This document shows positions 17,920 to 28,046 of a DNA stretch of 64,000 bases, in pieces (positions within the stretch are counted from its first letter, which is position 1; every line of letters begins with the position of its first letter). The DNA is from Albidovulum sp. (GTDB lineage: Bacteria; Pseudomonadota; Alphaproteobacteria; Rhodobacterales; Rhodobacteraceae), in the NCBI GenBank assembly GCA_028823855.1, contig JAPPFL010000027.1:218749-282748 (forward strand). The letters run 5' to 3'. The notes below the pieces were generated by a model. It was not told the origin of the DNA. It made no database searches and saw nothing but the letters and a program-made list of their open reading frames with translations. Made by a program: the position numbers and the translations under genes.

Positions 17920-18770
17920 GATTCTGCATAAGCTACTCTCGCGTCGAACCCGCGTTCCGCACGATGGTCGTGGGTATGGAGACCGTGGTCCGTAACACCT
18001 TCCGGGGGCTCGTACCGCCCTGCGAAGAGGCGCGCGGAGACAGTCGAGAAGACGACGTCGGCAACTCCGGTGCAGGAACGCGCCTTGAGCCTGCTCGGCG
18101 GAATCGGGACGAATCCAGCGGCGGACAAGACGCTGTAGGCAGAACTCTGCATTCCGATCAAGCGTAACTGTTTGAAAGGAAACGAAAAACGTCAAATATC
18201 TCTTGGCAACCTCTGATTAGATTTCGGAACCGGAGGGGAAATAATTGATGCCAGTAGCGTCAATCGGATCACCGCGACCGCAAAAATTGAGCGATGGAAA
18301 AACCGAACCAGGTGTTCGCGTCCTTTCACCTTCTAGTCGACATTGAATGGTTTCCTTTGGCGCATCGCCGGATGCGCATGAATGGCGCTTCGATTAGGGC
18401 TCCCCCTCTTGGGCATCCTCCCTTCTTTTTGGAGGGCGAAAGCTTGGTTGACCGGATGCGCTCGCCGCCAATATACTTCCATCACTCGAAGTGAGTACCA
18501 TGGCGGTCAAAACTTCTTTCTGATACCAGTTAAACATGGACGGAAAGGCCGTGCATTTCGGCATCACAACCGCCTTGGAACGCCGCGAAGACGAACACCG
18601 AAGAAGGCGGCCGACAGGTCGTTTCGAACAAGTCGGTCCGACGACCCCGAAAGAGGAAGCGCGGCACCGGGAAAGGAAGCAGTCCAAACAGCGCCTGAGT
18701 TCTGCTTTCCGACGTCTCTCCAAGCGCCCTCCCAAGGGAGCACGCCGAAACAGTTCATAAGGTGTCCTGA

Positions 18771-19076
18771 CATCATGCCGGGTTCAGTCGCGCTCTGAAT
18801 CCCAGCGCACCGCCGCTCGACGAAGACGTCAGCAAAAATTTCCACGAAAACATGGTTCGTAGCTTGCCCAACGCGAGCCGTTTGCTGAGATGGGAACGAA
18901 ACTACGATCCGAACTGCGACATCGAACGCTTGACGACGCGTCTCGATGCCTTGATGCATTACGATTGCGCCGAAAGCGCCGGCAACGCGCCGAACGAGTA
19001 CGGCTTCCTTCATTTGAAATCGAAGGGGGATACTAGGTCGGCTCCAAGATGCAAGAAGAGGGGAAATTCATCGTGA
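18771..19076 (+). pseudogene. Coding-like relic, unknown family
   Basis: Open from after TGA 18768-18770 to a stop at 19074-19076. The central part is strongly protein-like (LPNASRLLRWERNYDPNCDI, ERLTTRLDALMHYDC, APNEYGFLHLK), while both ends degrade into basic low-quality sequence. An internal ATG lies at 18852. No start with a ribosome site at the true beginning and no recognised homologue, so it is treated as a gene fragment. The overlapping antisense frame is judged a shadow. Confidence 0.3.
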
Positions 19077-19205
19077 GGAATTGAAGCGCTTCGCAAAGTA
19101 ATGCGAGAATAAACGTTGCTGCCGCAAAACTATCGGATATGAAGATTTCCTTGACCAGGCGCCGGCGCATACCGGCAGTTGGAACCCGTATCGGGTATAC
19201 GGTAA

Positions 19206-19906
19206 TTCTGTCAGTTATCGCAGGACACGATCGCCAGTTTCGGCGAATCGAAAAACCTCGAGGTTCTCCGATTGTTGATGCGCCACGGATCCGTCAACTG
19301 GCAATCGAAAACGGGCTATTCGAAACCGGCTGCGATAGACAGCATCACGCGCCATCTCGACTGGCCGCGCGTTGAGCTCCGATATCAGCAGGTCGGCGGC
19401 CACCTTGAACCGGAACCGGTAATGGTCCCGCCTACTGTAACTAAATCCAGCCTCGTCGAGCAACAGGTACTTGCGCTTACCTGGTCTCACGCGTTCGCCA
19501 CCCTGGAGACGGCTCGCTAAGTCGCGTTCTTCGGGTTTTCGTTCCCTACAACGAACATGGCCGCCCGGAAACTGTTCTCCGAAGCACTGAAGGACTTCCT
19601 CCAAGATGACAGCAAAGCCGTGAATTTGAGCAAGGATACTTCGGAACCCGAAACCGCGCGGGGCCCATATCGATCGGTGCTCGGCGATATCCCCGGCGAG
19701 CAATTCCAATTCGACGGCGCTCTGGAATGGATACGGCGACTGACGTGAAAGCGCGTCTGCAGGTGGGAAAGAAGGACTACGCGACCACATCCTTGACCCG
19801 GGACGCTCCCGTATGCATCCCAAGCAATTTGTGGCAATTCGAATTTGGCGGCAAGACATTTATCGAAGCCGGTGCCAACTCGATTGCGGAACAAATCAAA
19901 AATTAA
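19206..19906 (+). pseudogene. Coding-like relic broken by a stop and a frameshift, unknown family
   Basis: After a TAA at 19203-19205 a frame reads FGESKNLEVLRLLMRHGS and PVMVPPTVTKSSLVEQQVLA up to TAA 19518-19520. It continues in the same frame with AARKLFSEALKDFLQDDSKA and LGDIPGEQFQFDGALEW, then appears to shift frame near 19730 into DVKARLQVGKKDYATTSLTR and FGGKTFIEAGANSIAEQIKN before TAA 19904-19906. The composition stays protein-like throughout, suggesting one ~230-aa gene with two lesions. The uninterrupted antisense frame at 19215-19859 is the alternative, but its composition is less natural. Confidence 0.35.
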
Positions 19907-20264
19907 ATTAATGCAGTGATAATAATACCTTAGAGCGGCATGGTCCGCAATTCTGCCATGAATCATGACGGTTAACGCGAATTGGCGCAACCTGAATTGT
20001 CGTTGATCACTAGATTCTCGCCGACGCTCGCCGCGATTTTTCCTGCAGAATTTGACCTCGAATTCACGTTCAAATGTTGCGATGAAATTATGGGCGCTCG
20101 CTATGATCCTGAAATTAAGTGCGTAGCCGCACTGTTTGCTTCCATCGTTCCTTGGCAATCACTGCAATGGCGCCGTATCCTGCTCGGCTCTTCGCAGCCA
20201 TTCGGGCTAAGGTACAGGGAATCCTATGAAGAAAAAAATATGATTCGGCCCGAGCGCTTTCGCC

Positions 20265-20927
20265 ATGGTTGATGGATTCAGATTTAAGTTTCTAGGAGAA
20301 GACTTTGTCGCGTTCGGCTCCGGTTCCCTGCATTGGCCGGAGCGGAGTCTTCTGGCTTTTGCAGATTTGCATTTGGGCAAGTCACGCAGAGTTGCCAGGG
20401 AAGGCCGCGCTTTGCTGCCCCCGTTCGACGACAAGGAAACTCTTGATCGAATGGAGCGCGATTTGAAAATTGCAAACGCGACGACGGTTGCGTGCATAGG
20501 CGACAGCTTCGACGATATGCGCTCGGCGGGCGAATTGGAATCCTCGACTAGAGACAGGCTATCTGAATTCGCCGATGCGCGACGCTGGCGCTGGATCGCC
20601 GGCAATCACGACCCGGAACCCTTCGGAGGCGGCGAATGGTCGGATGCGCTTCATATGCCGCCCTTCACATTCAGGCATATGGCCGTGCCCGGCGAATCCG
20701 GCGAGATTTCGGGCCACTACCACCCTAAAGCCTCAGTCGGAGCCGCCGGGAGAAGGATCAGCAAGAAATGCTTTCTATTTGACGGGAAAAAACTGATTCT
20801 TCCTGCATTCGGCACTTACACGGGTGGCTTGCCAAGTATTTCGCGCCCGCTGAAAACTATCATGGCGCCAAGTTCTATCGCCATTCTTACCGGCCCTACG
20901 CCTCGCGCTATACCGATGCCGAGGTAG
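20265..20927 (+). CDS. pdeM: Ligase-associated DNA damage response endonuclease PdeM (calcineurin-like metallophosphoesterase)
   Basis: 220 aa, the family size. Metal-binding motifs of the calcineurin-like fold are in order: ADLHLGKS (D-x-H) near residue 33, CIGDSFDD (GDxxD-type, with Ser where His or Val is usual), WIAGNHDPEP (GNHD), and SGHYHPKA (GHxH-type). GLPSISRP-type tail follows. In proteobacteria this phosphoesterase travels with the helicase seen at 15216, an ATP-dependent ligase and an exonuclease. Here it is 2.6 kb from the helicase. It ends 103 bases before the convergent folD. Confidence 0.9.
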   Translation: MVDGFRFKFLGEDFVAFGSGSLHWPERSLLAFADLHLGKSRRVAREGRALLPPFDDKETLDRMERDLKIANATTVACIGDSFDDMRSAGELESSTRDRLSEFADARRWRWIAGNHDPEPFGGGEWSDALHMPPFTFRHMAVPGESGEISGHYHPKASVGAAGRRISKKCFLFDGKKLILPAFGTYTGGLPSISRPLKTIMAPSSIAILTGPTPRAIPMPR

Positions 20928-21030
20928 CGATATTTTAAAGCCGCTTTGCCGAATTCCCTAGTTTCCGGGATTGTTGCCGTCCGAAAAAAAGTGGCGATAA
21001 CCTTCCGCCAAGAGCGCCGTATAGGCAAAT

Positions 21031-21930
21031 TCACGCAAAAGACCGAAGATCCGCCAATCCCGTTATTCGGTGCGCGGCGGCGAGCGTATTGGATAGCAAA
21101 CAGGCAATCGTCATCGGTCCAACTCCTCCCGGTACGGGAGTAATCGCCCCGGCAACCTGCAACGCGCTTTCGAAATTCACGTCGCCTACGATTTTTGACT
21201 TGCCAACGCCTTTTTCGGGAGCGGGAACGCGATTGATGCCAACATCAATAACCGTCGCTCCGGGTTTGATCCAATCGCCTCCAATTAGTCTTGCTCGGCC
21301 GACGGCCGAAACCAGAATATCGGCTCGCGCGCAAACGTCTTTAAGATCGCGAGTGCGGCTGTGGGCAAGAGTTACCGTGCAGTTGTCCTTCAGCAGCAAA
21401 TTCGCCATAGGTTTGCCGACTATATTAGATCTTCCCAGAACAACCGCCTCCGCGCCTGCGAGATCGCCTAGGTGCCGTCGAAGCAGAATTTGGCAACCTA
21501 GCGGCGTGCAAGGCACCATACCATTTTGGCCAGTGGCGAGAAGCCCGGCGTTGCTAACGTGGAATCCGTCTACGTCCTTGGACGGGTCAATAGAGTTAAG
21601 GACGGCGTTCGCGTCTATTTGCGGCGGCAGCGGAAGCTGGACCAGAATGCCATGCACTCTGTCGTCGTCGTTCAGATCTCGGATATGGTCCAGAAGTCGC
21701 GATTGCTCGATTTCCAATGGAAATCTGCGTTCGAACGAAACCATGCCGACTTCTTTCGTTTTTCTGGCCTTGTTTCTTACGTAAATCGCACTCGCTGGAT
21801 CGTCGCCGACAAGAACAACCGCCAGACCGGGAACAGAACCGCGCGCGTCGCCGAATTCGGCAACGCGTTTCGCAATGTACCCGCGCAGTTCGGCTGCCGT
21901 AGCTCTTCCTTTGATAATTGTAGCGCCCAA
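21031..21930 (-). CDS. folD: Bifunctional methylenetetrahydrofolate dehydrogenase / methenyltetrahydrofolate cyclohydrolase
   Basis: 299 aa from the chosen TTG at 21930, which gives the normal FolD beginning (ATIIKG) and has GAGG seven bases upstream; in-frame ATGs at 21993 and 22047 add residues with no family similarity. It interconverts 5,10-methylene-, methenyl- and 10-formyl-tetrahydrofolate. Visible motifs: [20 protein letters not shown] with the catalytic Lys region, [37 protein letters not shown] (NADP-binding) and [16 protein letters not shown]. Stand-alone gene convergent with pdeM. Confidence 0.95.
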   Translation of the reverse strand: MGATIIKGRATAAELRGYIAKRVAEFGDARGSVPGLAVVLVGDDPASAIYVRNKARKTKEVGMVSFERRFPLEIEQSRLLDHIRDLNDDDRVHGILVQLPLPPQIDANAVLNSIDPSKDVDGFHVSNAGLLATGQNGMVPCTPLGCQILLRRHLGDLAGAEAVVLGRSNIVGKPMANLLLKDNCTVTLAHSRTRDLKDVCARADILVSAVGRARLIGGDWIKPGATVIDVGINRVPAPEKGVGKSKIVGDVNFESALQVAGAITPVPGGVGPMTIACLLSNTLAAAHRITGLADLRSFA

Positions 21931-22192
21931 ATCATTCGCCTCGCGAAATTCGCAGGAACCTGCGGCTGGTCCGCGCGAAAGAAAAAATCTCATTCCAAGC
22001 CTCTCCTTGCCCCGACAATTGGCATCCGCAGCGGAGCTGAAATTCATAGCTACCGGCTATCTCTCCACGCGGTCTGTTCGCAGCATCTTTTCCTCGGCGC
22101 GCCCCATTGTCCAAAATCGCACCGTTCTGAAAGCCAGACCTTGGAATGATTCAGCATATTCGCCGAAAAAGCATTGCAAGTTGCCAACCGCT

Positions 22193-22786
22193 CTACTGAT
22201 CGGGACCCGGCCAAGGCCGTTGGGCCGGGACGAATAATCGGATGAGTTCGCCAACCCGCAGATACCCCTCGCATTCGACCCACGCAGTGACGCCGCGGCG
22301 GTTTTTCGCTGAAGGCTTGAAATGTCGACCTCGGCCCGGCATTGTCGCTTCTATCTCGCGTGCGGGCAGTTGGCATGGCAAGTTTTCGGTATCTACAACC
22401 AGTGTAGCGCCGGATTCGGATTGAAGTCGAGAAGATGGAGGCAACAAAGACAAGTGCGGAATTCCCCGAACGACCAGATTAGCTCCAACGATTTCAGGGG
22501 GCAATTCGTCGATTCCTGAATCTCTGGCGATTCTTTCCAGTTCCTCGGAGGAAAGAATGCTTATCTGCCGGGCGTTCCTGATCTGAGTGCCTTCGTCATA
22601 AAGTTCTTCGACGCGAACGCACGACGGTCTCGTCAATCCGAAATGGCTGTCGCCGTCCAAGCCGCCGAACGAAACCCGCGCTTCCCTGACCGAACTTGAC
22701 CGAATCGAGGACTTGCGGTCCGAAACGCGTCCGATCCAAACAATGCGTCCGACGCATCCCATCTCATTAAAGCTACTCAAATTCAT
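22193..22786 (-). CDS. MOSC-domain protein (molybdenum-cofactor sulfurase C-terminal type)
   Basis: 197 aa. The MOSC landmarks are RQISILSSEELERIARD, LPPEIVGANLVVRGI, and the conserved Cys in TENLPCQLPAREIEA, ending with VTAWVECEGYLRVGELIRLF. Stand-alone bacterial MOSC proteins are thought to bind molybdenum cofactor or carry sulfur via this Cys, but substrates are mostly unknown. Start taken at 22786; an ATG at 22762 is an alternative. It follows the ftsH genes on the same strand with a 125-base gap. Confidence 0.88.
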   Translation of the reverse strand: MNLSSFNEMGCVGRIVWIGRVSDRKSSIRSSSVREARVSFGGLDGDSHFGLTRPSCVRVEELYDEGTQIRNARQISILSSEELERIARDSGIDELPPEIVGANLVVRGIPHLSLLPPSSRLQSESGATLVVDTENLPCQLPAREIEATMPGRGRHFKPSAKNRRGVTAWVECEGYLRVGELIRLFVPAQRPWPGPDQ

Positions 22787-22911
22787 ACCGGAAATTCAAA
22801 GTCCTATATCCGCGCACCGCCCATTCTCGCAAGAATTGGGACGCGGCGATTTGCCTCCTTTCGGCAATAGGGCAACCTTTCCTTGGACCGTTCCCGAAGC
22901 ACTGCCTGTCG

Positions 22912-24516
22912 TTAACTCTTTTTCGACTCAACGACCGTCAGCTTTGCCCGCGACCGTTTTCCGGATTTCGGGATCGACAGCAAGTTGGACGCCTGCTTGG
23001 CAGGCGTTGAGTTCGACGGGAATTCCTGCGCTTTGACCGGTTCGCCGGCTACAACCCTAGCGATCTCATCGCCGGTGAGTGTCTCGTATTCGATCAGGGC
23101 CCTGGCAAGCCTATCGAGTTCGGCGCGCTTTTCGGTAAGTATGGATTTCGCGATTTCGTAAGCTTCATCAATAATTCGCCGAACCTCGGCATCGATCAAC
23201 TCTTGGGTTTCAGGTCCGGCCCCGCCCGCGGGCACCGGGAGCGGAAAGGATTCTCGCTCGCTAGAATAGTCAATCTTTCCCAATTTTTCAGACATGCCGA
23301 ACTGGGTAACCATCGCTCGCGCAATTTTCGTTGCCTGCTGGATGTCCGACGCGGCTCCCGAGGTCACGTTTTCCTCTCCGAAAACAAGCTCTTCGGCTAC
23401 GCGACCGCCCATCGCCATCGCGATTTTCGATTTGAATTTCGTCGCCGTAACCGACAATTGATCGCGCTCCGGAAGGCTGAGAACTAGTCCGAGCGAGCCA
23501 CCTCTGGGAATGATAGTCGCCTTGTGGATGGGGTCATGCTGCGGAACGTTCATTCCCACGACGGCATGCCCGGCCTCGTGGAAAGCCGTCATGGCCTTTT
23601 CGTCCTCGGACATGACGAGCGAACGCCTTTCGGAACCCATCATGACTTTGTCCTTCGCGGCCTCGAGGTCTTCCATGGCGACGAAGCGTCGACCGACGCG
23701 AGCGGCGCCCAAGGCGGCCTCGTTGACCAGATTTGCAAGGTCGGCTCCGGAGAAGCCCGGAGTTCCCCGCGCGATGATTCGAAAATCCACATCCGGTCCG
23801 AGCGCGACTTTGCGCCCGTGCACAATAAGGATTTTTTCGCGTCCCTTGATATCGGGATTTGGAACCATGATCTGTCTGTCGAACCGGCCCGGCCTTCGAA
23901 GCGCCGAGTCCAGGACGTCCGGACGGTTGGTCGCGGCGACAATTACAACGCCGTCGTTGGTATCGAACCCATCCATTTCGACCAGAAGCTGGTTGAGAGT
24001 CTGCTCGCGCTCGTCATTGCCGCCGCCGGCAAAGCCGGTGGCTCCGCGAGTGCGGCCAACAGCGTCGATTTCATCTATGAAGACGATGCAAGGGGAATTG
24101 CGCTTTGCCTGTTCGAACATGTCCCGCACGCGAGACGCCCCGACGCCGACGAACATTTCGACGAAATCGGATCCCGAAATCGTAAAGAAAGGAACGCCCG
24201 CTTCGCCGGCGATCGCGCGCGCAAGCAAGGTTTTTCCGGTGCCGGGAGGTCCAACGAGCAGCGCGCCTTTAGGAATTTTGCCGCCTAGCCGGGAATATCT
24301 GTCGGGATTTCTGAGGAAATCGACGATTTCCTCGAGCTCCTCCTTGGCTTCGTCGACTCCGGCTACATCCGAAAATGTCACGCGAACCTGGTCTTCTGTT
24401 AGAAGTCGCGCTCGAGATTTTCCGAAAGAAAAGATTCCTCCCTGTCCCTGGCTCTGCTTGCGATTGATGTAGAGCAGAATGAGAAAGAGTAGCAGACCGA
24501 GAAGAAAGGCAGACAT
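22912..24516 (-). CDS. ftsH: Second FtsH-type AAA+ zinc metalloprotease, lacking the periplasmic domain
   Basis: 534 aa, about 100 shorter than its upstream neighbour. It starts with one hydrophobic segment ([13 protein letters not shown], residues 5-17) and lacks the first membrane helix and periplasmic domain. The rest is full length: Walker A GPPGTGKT, Walker [13 protein letters not shown], second region of homology [20 protein letters not shown], and protease motif HEAGH. All catalytic residues visible are kept. The tail is basic ([17 protein letters not shown]). It lies 88 bases after the complete ftsH. With a single helix it would have an N-out topology or rely on hetero-hexamers with the long FtsH; this is inference. 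No leftover N-terminal sequence is seen upstream in another frame. Confidence 0.92.
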   Translation of the reverse strand: MSAFLLGLLLFLILLYINRKQSQGQGGIFSFGKSRARLLTEDQVRVTFSDVAGVDEAKEELEEIVDFLRNPDRYSRLGGKIPKGALLVGPPGTGKTLLARAIAGEAGVPFFTISGSDFVEMFVGVGASRVRDMFEQAKRNSPCIVFIDEIDAVGRTRGATGFAGGGNDEREQTLNQLLVEMDGFDTNDGVVIVAATNRPDVLDSALRRPGRFDRQIMVPNPDIKGREKILIVHGRKVALGPDVDFRIIARGTPGFSGADLANLVNEAALGAARVGRRFVAMEDLEAAKDKVMMGSERRSLVMSEDEKAMTAFHEAGHAVVGMNVPQHDPIHKATIIPRGGSLGLVLSLPERDQLSVTATKFKSKIAMAMGGRVAEELVFGEENVTSGAASDIQQATKIARAMVTQFGMSEKLGKIDYSSERESFPLPVPAGGAGPETQELIDAEVRRIIDEAYEIAKSILTEKRAELDRLARALIEYETLTGDEIARVVAGEPVKAQEFPSNSTPAKQASNLLSIPKSGKRSRAKLTVVESKKS

Positions 24517-24604
24517 CGCTAATTCCCAATTCCGATATCAGGCGTCCAGGCGACGGCAAACGGTTTTTTCGACCTACGCCTTGGCGGCGATTCCGGTCGA
24601 GAGA

Positions 24605-26512
24605 TCAAGTCGGCTCCGGGTCGAGACGACCGCCGACGAGGTTCTTCTTCCGTCTCTTTGTCTTCGGGATGAAGGTAATGACATCGTCGTCGGATTCGTC
24701 GTCGCCCTTGTCGCGGTTCAGCGTCTCGCCCGCAAGAACTCTCGTGATTTCGTCGCCCGTCAATGTTTCGTATTCGAGCAAGCCATTTGCAAGCCGGTCC
24801 AAGTCCTCCTTTTTCTCGACCAGAATGGCTTTAGCAGTCTCATAGCCTTCATCGACGATTCGTCTAACTTCGGCATCTATGAGTTCCTGGGTTTCCGGGC
24901 TGGGCGTTGGCCCTTGATTATAGGGCCCGAGAAAGGACTGCTGTTCGTTCGCATAGTCAATGTTGCCAAGACGAGGCGACATTCCAAACTGCGTAACCAT
25001 TGCTCTCGCTATACGCGAAACCTGCTGTATGTCGGACGCGGCGCCCGACGTTACGTTTTCCGGTCCAAATGTCATTTCTTCCGCAACCTTGCCGCCCATG
25101 GCCATCGCGACCTTAGACTTGTACTTCGTGAACGTCACGGAGAGTTGATCCCTTTCGGGAAGACTCAAGACGAGGCCCAGGGCGCGTCCTCGCGGTATGA
25201 TCGTGGCTTTATGGATCGGGTCGTGCTGCGGGACATTCAATCCGACAATCGCGTGGCCGGCCTCGTGGTAGGCGGTCAGTTTTTTCTCGTCTTCGGTCAT
25301 GACCATGGAGCGCCGCTCCGCGCCCATCATGACCTTGTCCTTGGAGTTCTCGAAATCCTCCATCGTCACGTAGCTGCGCCCGACCCGCGCCGCCATCAAT
25401 GCGGCTTCGTTGACGAGGTTTGCCAAATCGGCTCCCGAAAACCCTGGCGTGCCGCGCGCAATGATCCGCAGATCGACATCCGGACCAAGCGGTATCTTTT
25501 TCGAATGCACCCTGAGGATCTTTTCGCGTCCCACGATGTCGGGGTTCGGAACCTGAACCTGCCTGTCAAAACGTCCGGGCCTAAGTAGCGCGGGGTCCAG
25601 CACATCGGGCCGGTTTGTCGCGGCGACGATTATTACGCCCTCGTTGGCCTCGAACCCGTCCATTTCAACCAGCAGCTGGTTTAGCGTCTGTTCGCGCTCA
25701 TCGTTGCCGCCGCCATAGCCTACTCCTCGCGACCTGCCGACAGCATCAATTTCGTCGATAAAGACTATGCAGGGAGCATTCTTCTTTGCCTGCTCGAACA
25801 TATCGCGTACTCGCGACGCGCCGACGCCCACGAACATCTCGACGAAATCCGAGCCTGATATTGTAAAGAAAGGAACACCCGCTTCGCCCGCGATTGCCCG
25901 GGCAAGCAGAGTCTTGCCGGTGCCGGGAGGTCCCACGAGCAGGGCGCCCTTGGGAATTTTTCCGCCCAGCCTCGAGTATTTTTCAGGATCTCGGAGAAAT
26001 TCAACGATTTCCTCGAGCTCCTCCTTCGCCTCGTCGATACCGGCGACATCTTCAAAGGTGACTCGCCCGTGCTTTTCTGTCAAAAGCCGAGCCTTGGATT
26101 TGCCGAAACCCATGGCACCTCCGCGCCCTCCTCCTTGCATTCTATGCATGAGGAAGAACCAGACTCCTATCAAGATGATAAAAGGCAGCAAGGGCGCCAC
26201 GTAAGACACGAAGCCGCTCGGTTCCTGAGACTTCGCTTCTATTTGGATATCTTTTCCGACCAGGAAGCTTGTGATGTCGACGCCTTCGGGCATTATGGTC
26301 GAATACTGAGTGCCGTCCGCCGTGCGCATGTAGACTTTTTCGCCGTCCAGCACGACAGCTTCAACTTGCCCGCCGTCCACTTGTTCCAAAAACGTCGAAA
26401 AGGGAATGTTTTGATCGGAGGCGCCCGAATTGCTTTTGCTAAAAACATTGAACAATGCAACTACTACTGCGAAAAGTATAACCCAGAATGCTATGCCTTT
26501 TAAGTTTCCCAC
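24605..26512 (-). CDS. ftsH: ATP-dependent zinc metalloprotease FtsH
   Basis: 635 aa, normal length. Residues ~7-25 form the first membrane helix, ~26-100 the small periplasmic domain, and ~103-122 ([20 protein letters not shown]) the second helix. The AAA+ module follows with [23 protein letters not shown] and [15 protein letters not shown], then the zinc-protease motif HEAGH. It degrades membrane proteins and short-lived regulators at the inner membrane. The start is GTG at 26512. It follows tilS as in most alphaproteobacteria and is followed by a shorter paralogue. Confidence 0.97.
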   Translation of the reverse strand: MGNLKGIAFWVILFAVVVALFNVFSKSNSGASDQNIPFSTFLEQVDGGQVEAVVLDGEKVYMRTADGTQYSTIMPEGVDITSFLVGKDIQIEAKSQEPSGFVSYVAPLLPFIILIGVWFFLMHRMQGGGRGGAMGFGKSKARLLTEKHGRVTFEDVAGIDEAKEELEEIVEFLRDPEKYSRLGGKIPKGALLVGPPGTGKTLLARAIAGEAGVPFFTISGSDFVEMFVGVGASRVRDMFEQAKKNAPCIVFIDEIDAVGRSRGVGYGGGNDEREQTLNQLLVEMDGFEANEGVIIVAATNRPDVLDPALLRPGRFDRQVQVPNPDIVGREKILRVHSKKIPLGPDVDLRIIARGTPGFSGADLANLVNEAALMAARVGRSYVTMEDFENSKDKVMMGAERRSMVMTEDEKKLTAYHEAGHAIVGLNVPQHDPIHKATIIPRGRALGLVLSLPERDQLSVTFTKYKSKVAMAMGGKVAEEMTFGPENVTSGAASDIQQVSRIARAMVTQFGMSPRLGNIDYANEQQSFLGPYNQGPTPSPETQELIDAEVRRIVDEGYETAKAILVEKKEDLDRLANGLLEYETLTGDEITRVLAGETLNRDKGDDESDDDVITFIPKTKRRKKNLVGGRLDPEPT

Positions 26513-26647
26513 CTAGTGCTCTCCCAACGGGTCCTGAACGCGCGATTGCGCCATATTGAGGCAAATCGGGTTTCGCAACTGCACGGCCGCTACCGGATCG
26601 CTTTAATTGCCTCTTCGCTTAATTAGATAGTTGCCTCCAAAAGAATA

Positions 26648-27979
26648 TCAATGGCCTTCCAGCGATGCAAGGAATTCGTCTTTGCCAGCGAGAAGAGTCG
26701 CACGCCATCCGTTCGCAGACCCCGCCTTGGGAGCAGAAACTAGTTCGCCCCGATTCCAAACCGACGGCGAAGCAACTAGACTGCTTTTACGGAAACCCGA
26801 GGCTTTCCATCGCGGGCATCGGGCCAATCCGGCCTCTCCGAGCCGCTCGACCATTCCGAAGGCTTCGCCGTCGACCCTCTCCATTCGCCAACGTCGATCC
26901 CATACCGCTCCGGGCGCAACCGGCCCTTCGCAGAACGCCGGTTCGCGCCCGATCAGTACGCCGCCGTCGTCCGAGCATTCGAACAGGCAGCCAGACAATG
27001 TCGCGCGCCTGCCGGCGGCTACCGCACCGATAACTCGGTGCAGCGATCGAAATCTAGGGCGGTACTGATGTCCCGCCAGAAACATGGCCGCCTGGGCGAG
27101 AATCCTGTACCGGGTTTCCTCCTCAAGCTTCCAAATCTCGGCCGAGAATACCAGGTCGCCGATTCCGTTTACGCTGCATTCCTTCCGAGCGCACCGCGTC
27201 GCCGATGCTTGAAGCACTTCCCTAGCCATCCTCATTCGTGAAGCCGTCGCCGCAAGTCGCGGAACCGAAAGCCCTGCCGATTCAAATGTTCTCAAAGCCT
27301 GTCGGACTTTAATTCGATCAAATGCAGGATTTTCGTTGCTTGGGTCCTCCGACCAGGGAACCTCGATCGAATTCAAGTAATCGCGCAATTCCTGGCGGCG
27401 AATTCCGAGCAGCGGACGCAGCCACCAGATACCGCGCCTCAATGACGCCTCCGACATGCACGCCAGACCGTCAACTCCCGACCCGCGCGCCAAGCGCAAA
27501 ACGAATGTCTCGGCCTGATCGTCTGCAGTGTGACCCAGAGCAACCGAACTTGCTCCAATACCCGCTGCCCATTTTTTGAGTAAACCGTATCGCGCGCGGC
27601 GGGCGGCATCCTGCAGGTTTCCCCTTGCGCGCCCAGGATTCCATCGAAGCGTCGAATGTTTATGGCCTAGCGACTCGGCGAGAAAGCGAACATCATCGAT
27701 TTCCTTTTGGGCTTCGGGGCGCAAACCGTGGTCCACCGAGGCCGCCAGTAGCTCTACTCCGTTTTCCCGGCTCCAGCGCGAAAGTAGCATTAGTAGCGCG
27801 GTCGAATCTCCTCCGCCCGACACGGCAACGCCAACCCGAGTCATCGAAGCAGGTTGAATACAGGCGATCGCGGCATCCATGCGTTCGGAAATGTACTTGG
27901 CGAGAATCGCACCGTTGCCCGCTCCGCCTTCGGAAATGCTTTCGCTTAAACTCGAAGCACGCTCGGTGTCAGTTTGCAT
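26648..27979 (-). CDS. tilS: tRNA(Ile)-lysidine synthase
   Basis: 443 aa. It converts C34 of the CAU-anticodon tRNA-Ile to lysidine, changing its identity from Met to Ile. The N-type ATP-pyrophosphatase P-loop SGGGDS is at residues 54-59, followed by ASVDHGLRPEAQKE and LGHTADDQAETFVLRLARGS, both diagnostic of TilS, and a C-terminal tRNA-binding region. The usual motif is SGGxDS, so the P-loop is normal. It sits between cpoB and ftsH in the conserved order. Confidence 0.95.
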   Translation of the reverse strand: MQTDTERASSLSESISEGGAGNGAILAKYISERMDAAIACIQPASMTRVGVAVSGGGDSTALLMLLSRWSRENGVELLAASVDHGLRPEAQKEIDDVRFLAESLGHKHSTLRWNPGRARGNLQDAARRARYGLLKKWAAGIGASSVALGHTADDQAETFVLRLARGSGVDGLACMSEASLRRGIWWLRPLLGIRRQELRDYLNSIEVPWSEDPSNENPAFDRIKVRQALRTFESAGLSVPRLAATASRMRMAREVLQASATRCARKECSVNGIGDLVFSAEIWKLEEETRYRILAQAAMFLAGHQYRPRFRSLHRVIGAVAAGRRATLSGCLFECSDDGGVLIGREPAFCEGPVAPGAVWDRRWRMERVDGEAFGMVERLGEAGLARCPRWKASGFRKSSLVASPSVWNRGELVSAPKAGSANGWRATLLAGKDEFLASLEGH

Positions 27980-28046
27980 GGCCGCCGGCTGGCTCTAGCA
28001 ATTCAGCAATTTGACCGCAGAGAAAACCATGTTTGATCTCTTGCGT

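Larger units (their letters stand above)
17625..20264. other. 2.6-kb decayed region between helicase and pdeM
   Basis: No intact gene. Several coding-like plus-strand relics are listed separately (17626-17919, 18771-19076, 19206-19906). Antisense frames at 18564-19013, 19215-19859 and 19517-20158 are open but read as complements of the relics. A plus-strand frame at 19982-20272 runs into the pdeM start and is not recognised. No remnant of a DNA ligase or metallo-beta-lactamase-type exonuclease could be recognised by eye. Confidence 0.5.

Noticed and set aside
18564-19013. 149-codon minus-strand ORF
   Set aside because: Antisense to the more protein-like plus-strand relic at 18771-19076.
19215-19859. 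214-codon minus-strand ORF
   Set aside because: Its composition looks like the complement of the protein-like plus-strand relic; kept only as an alternative reading.
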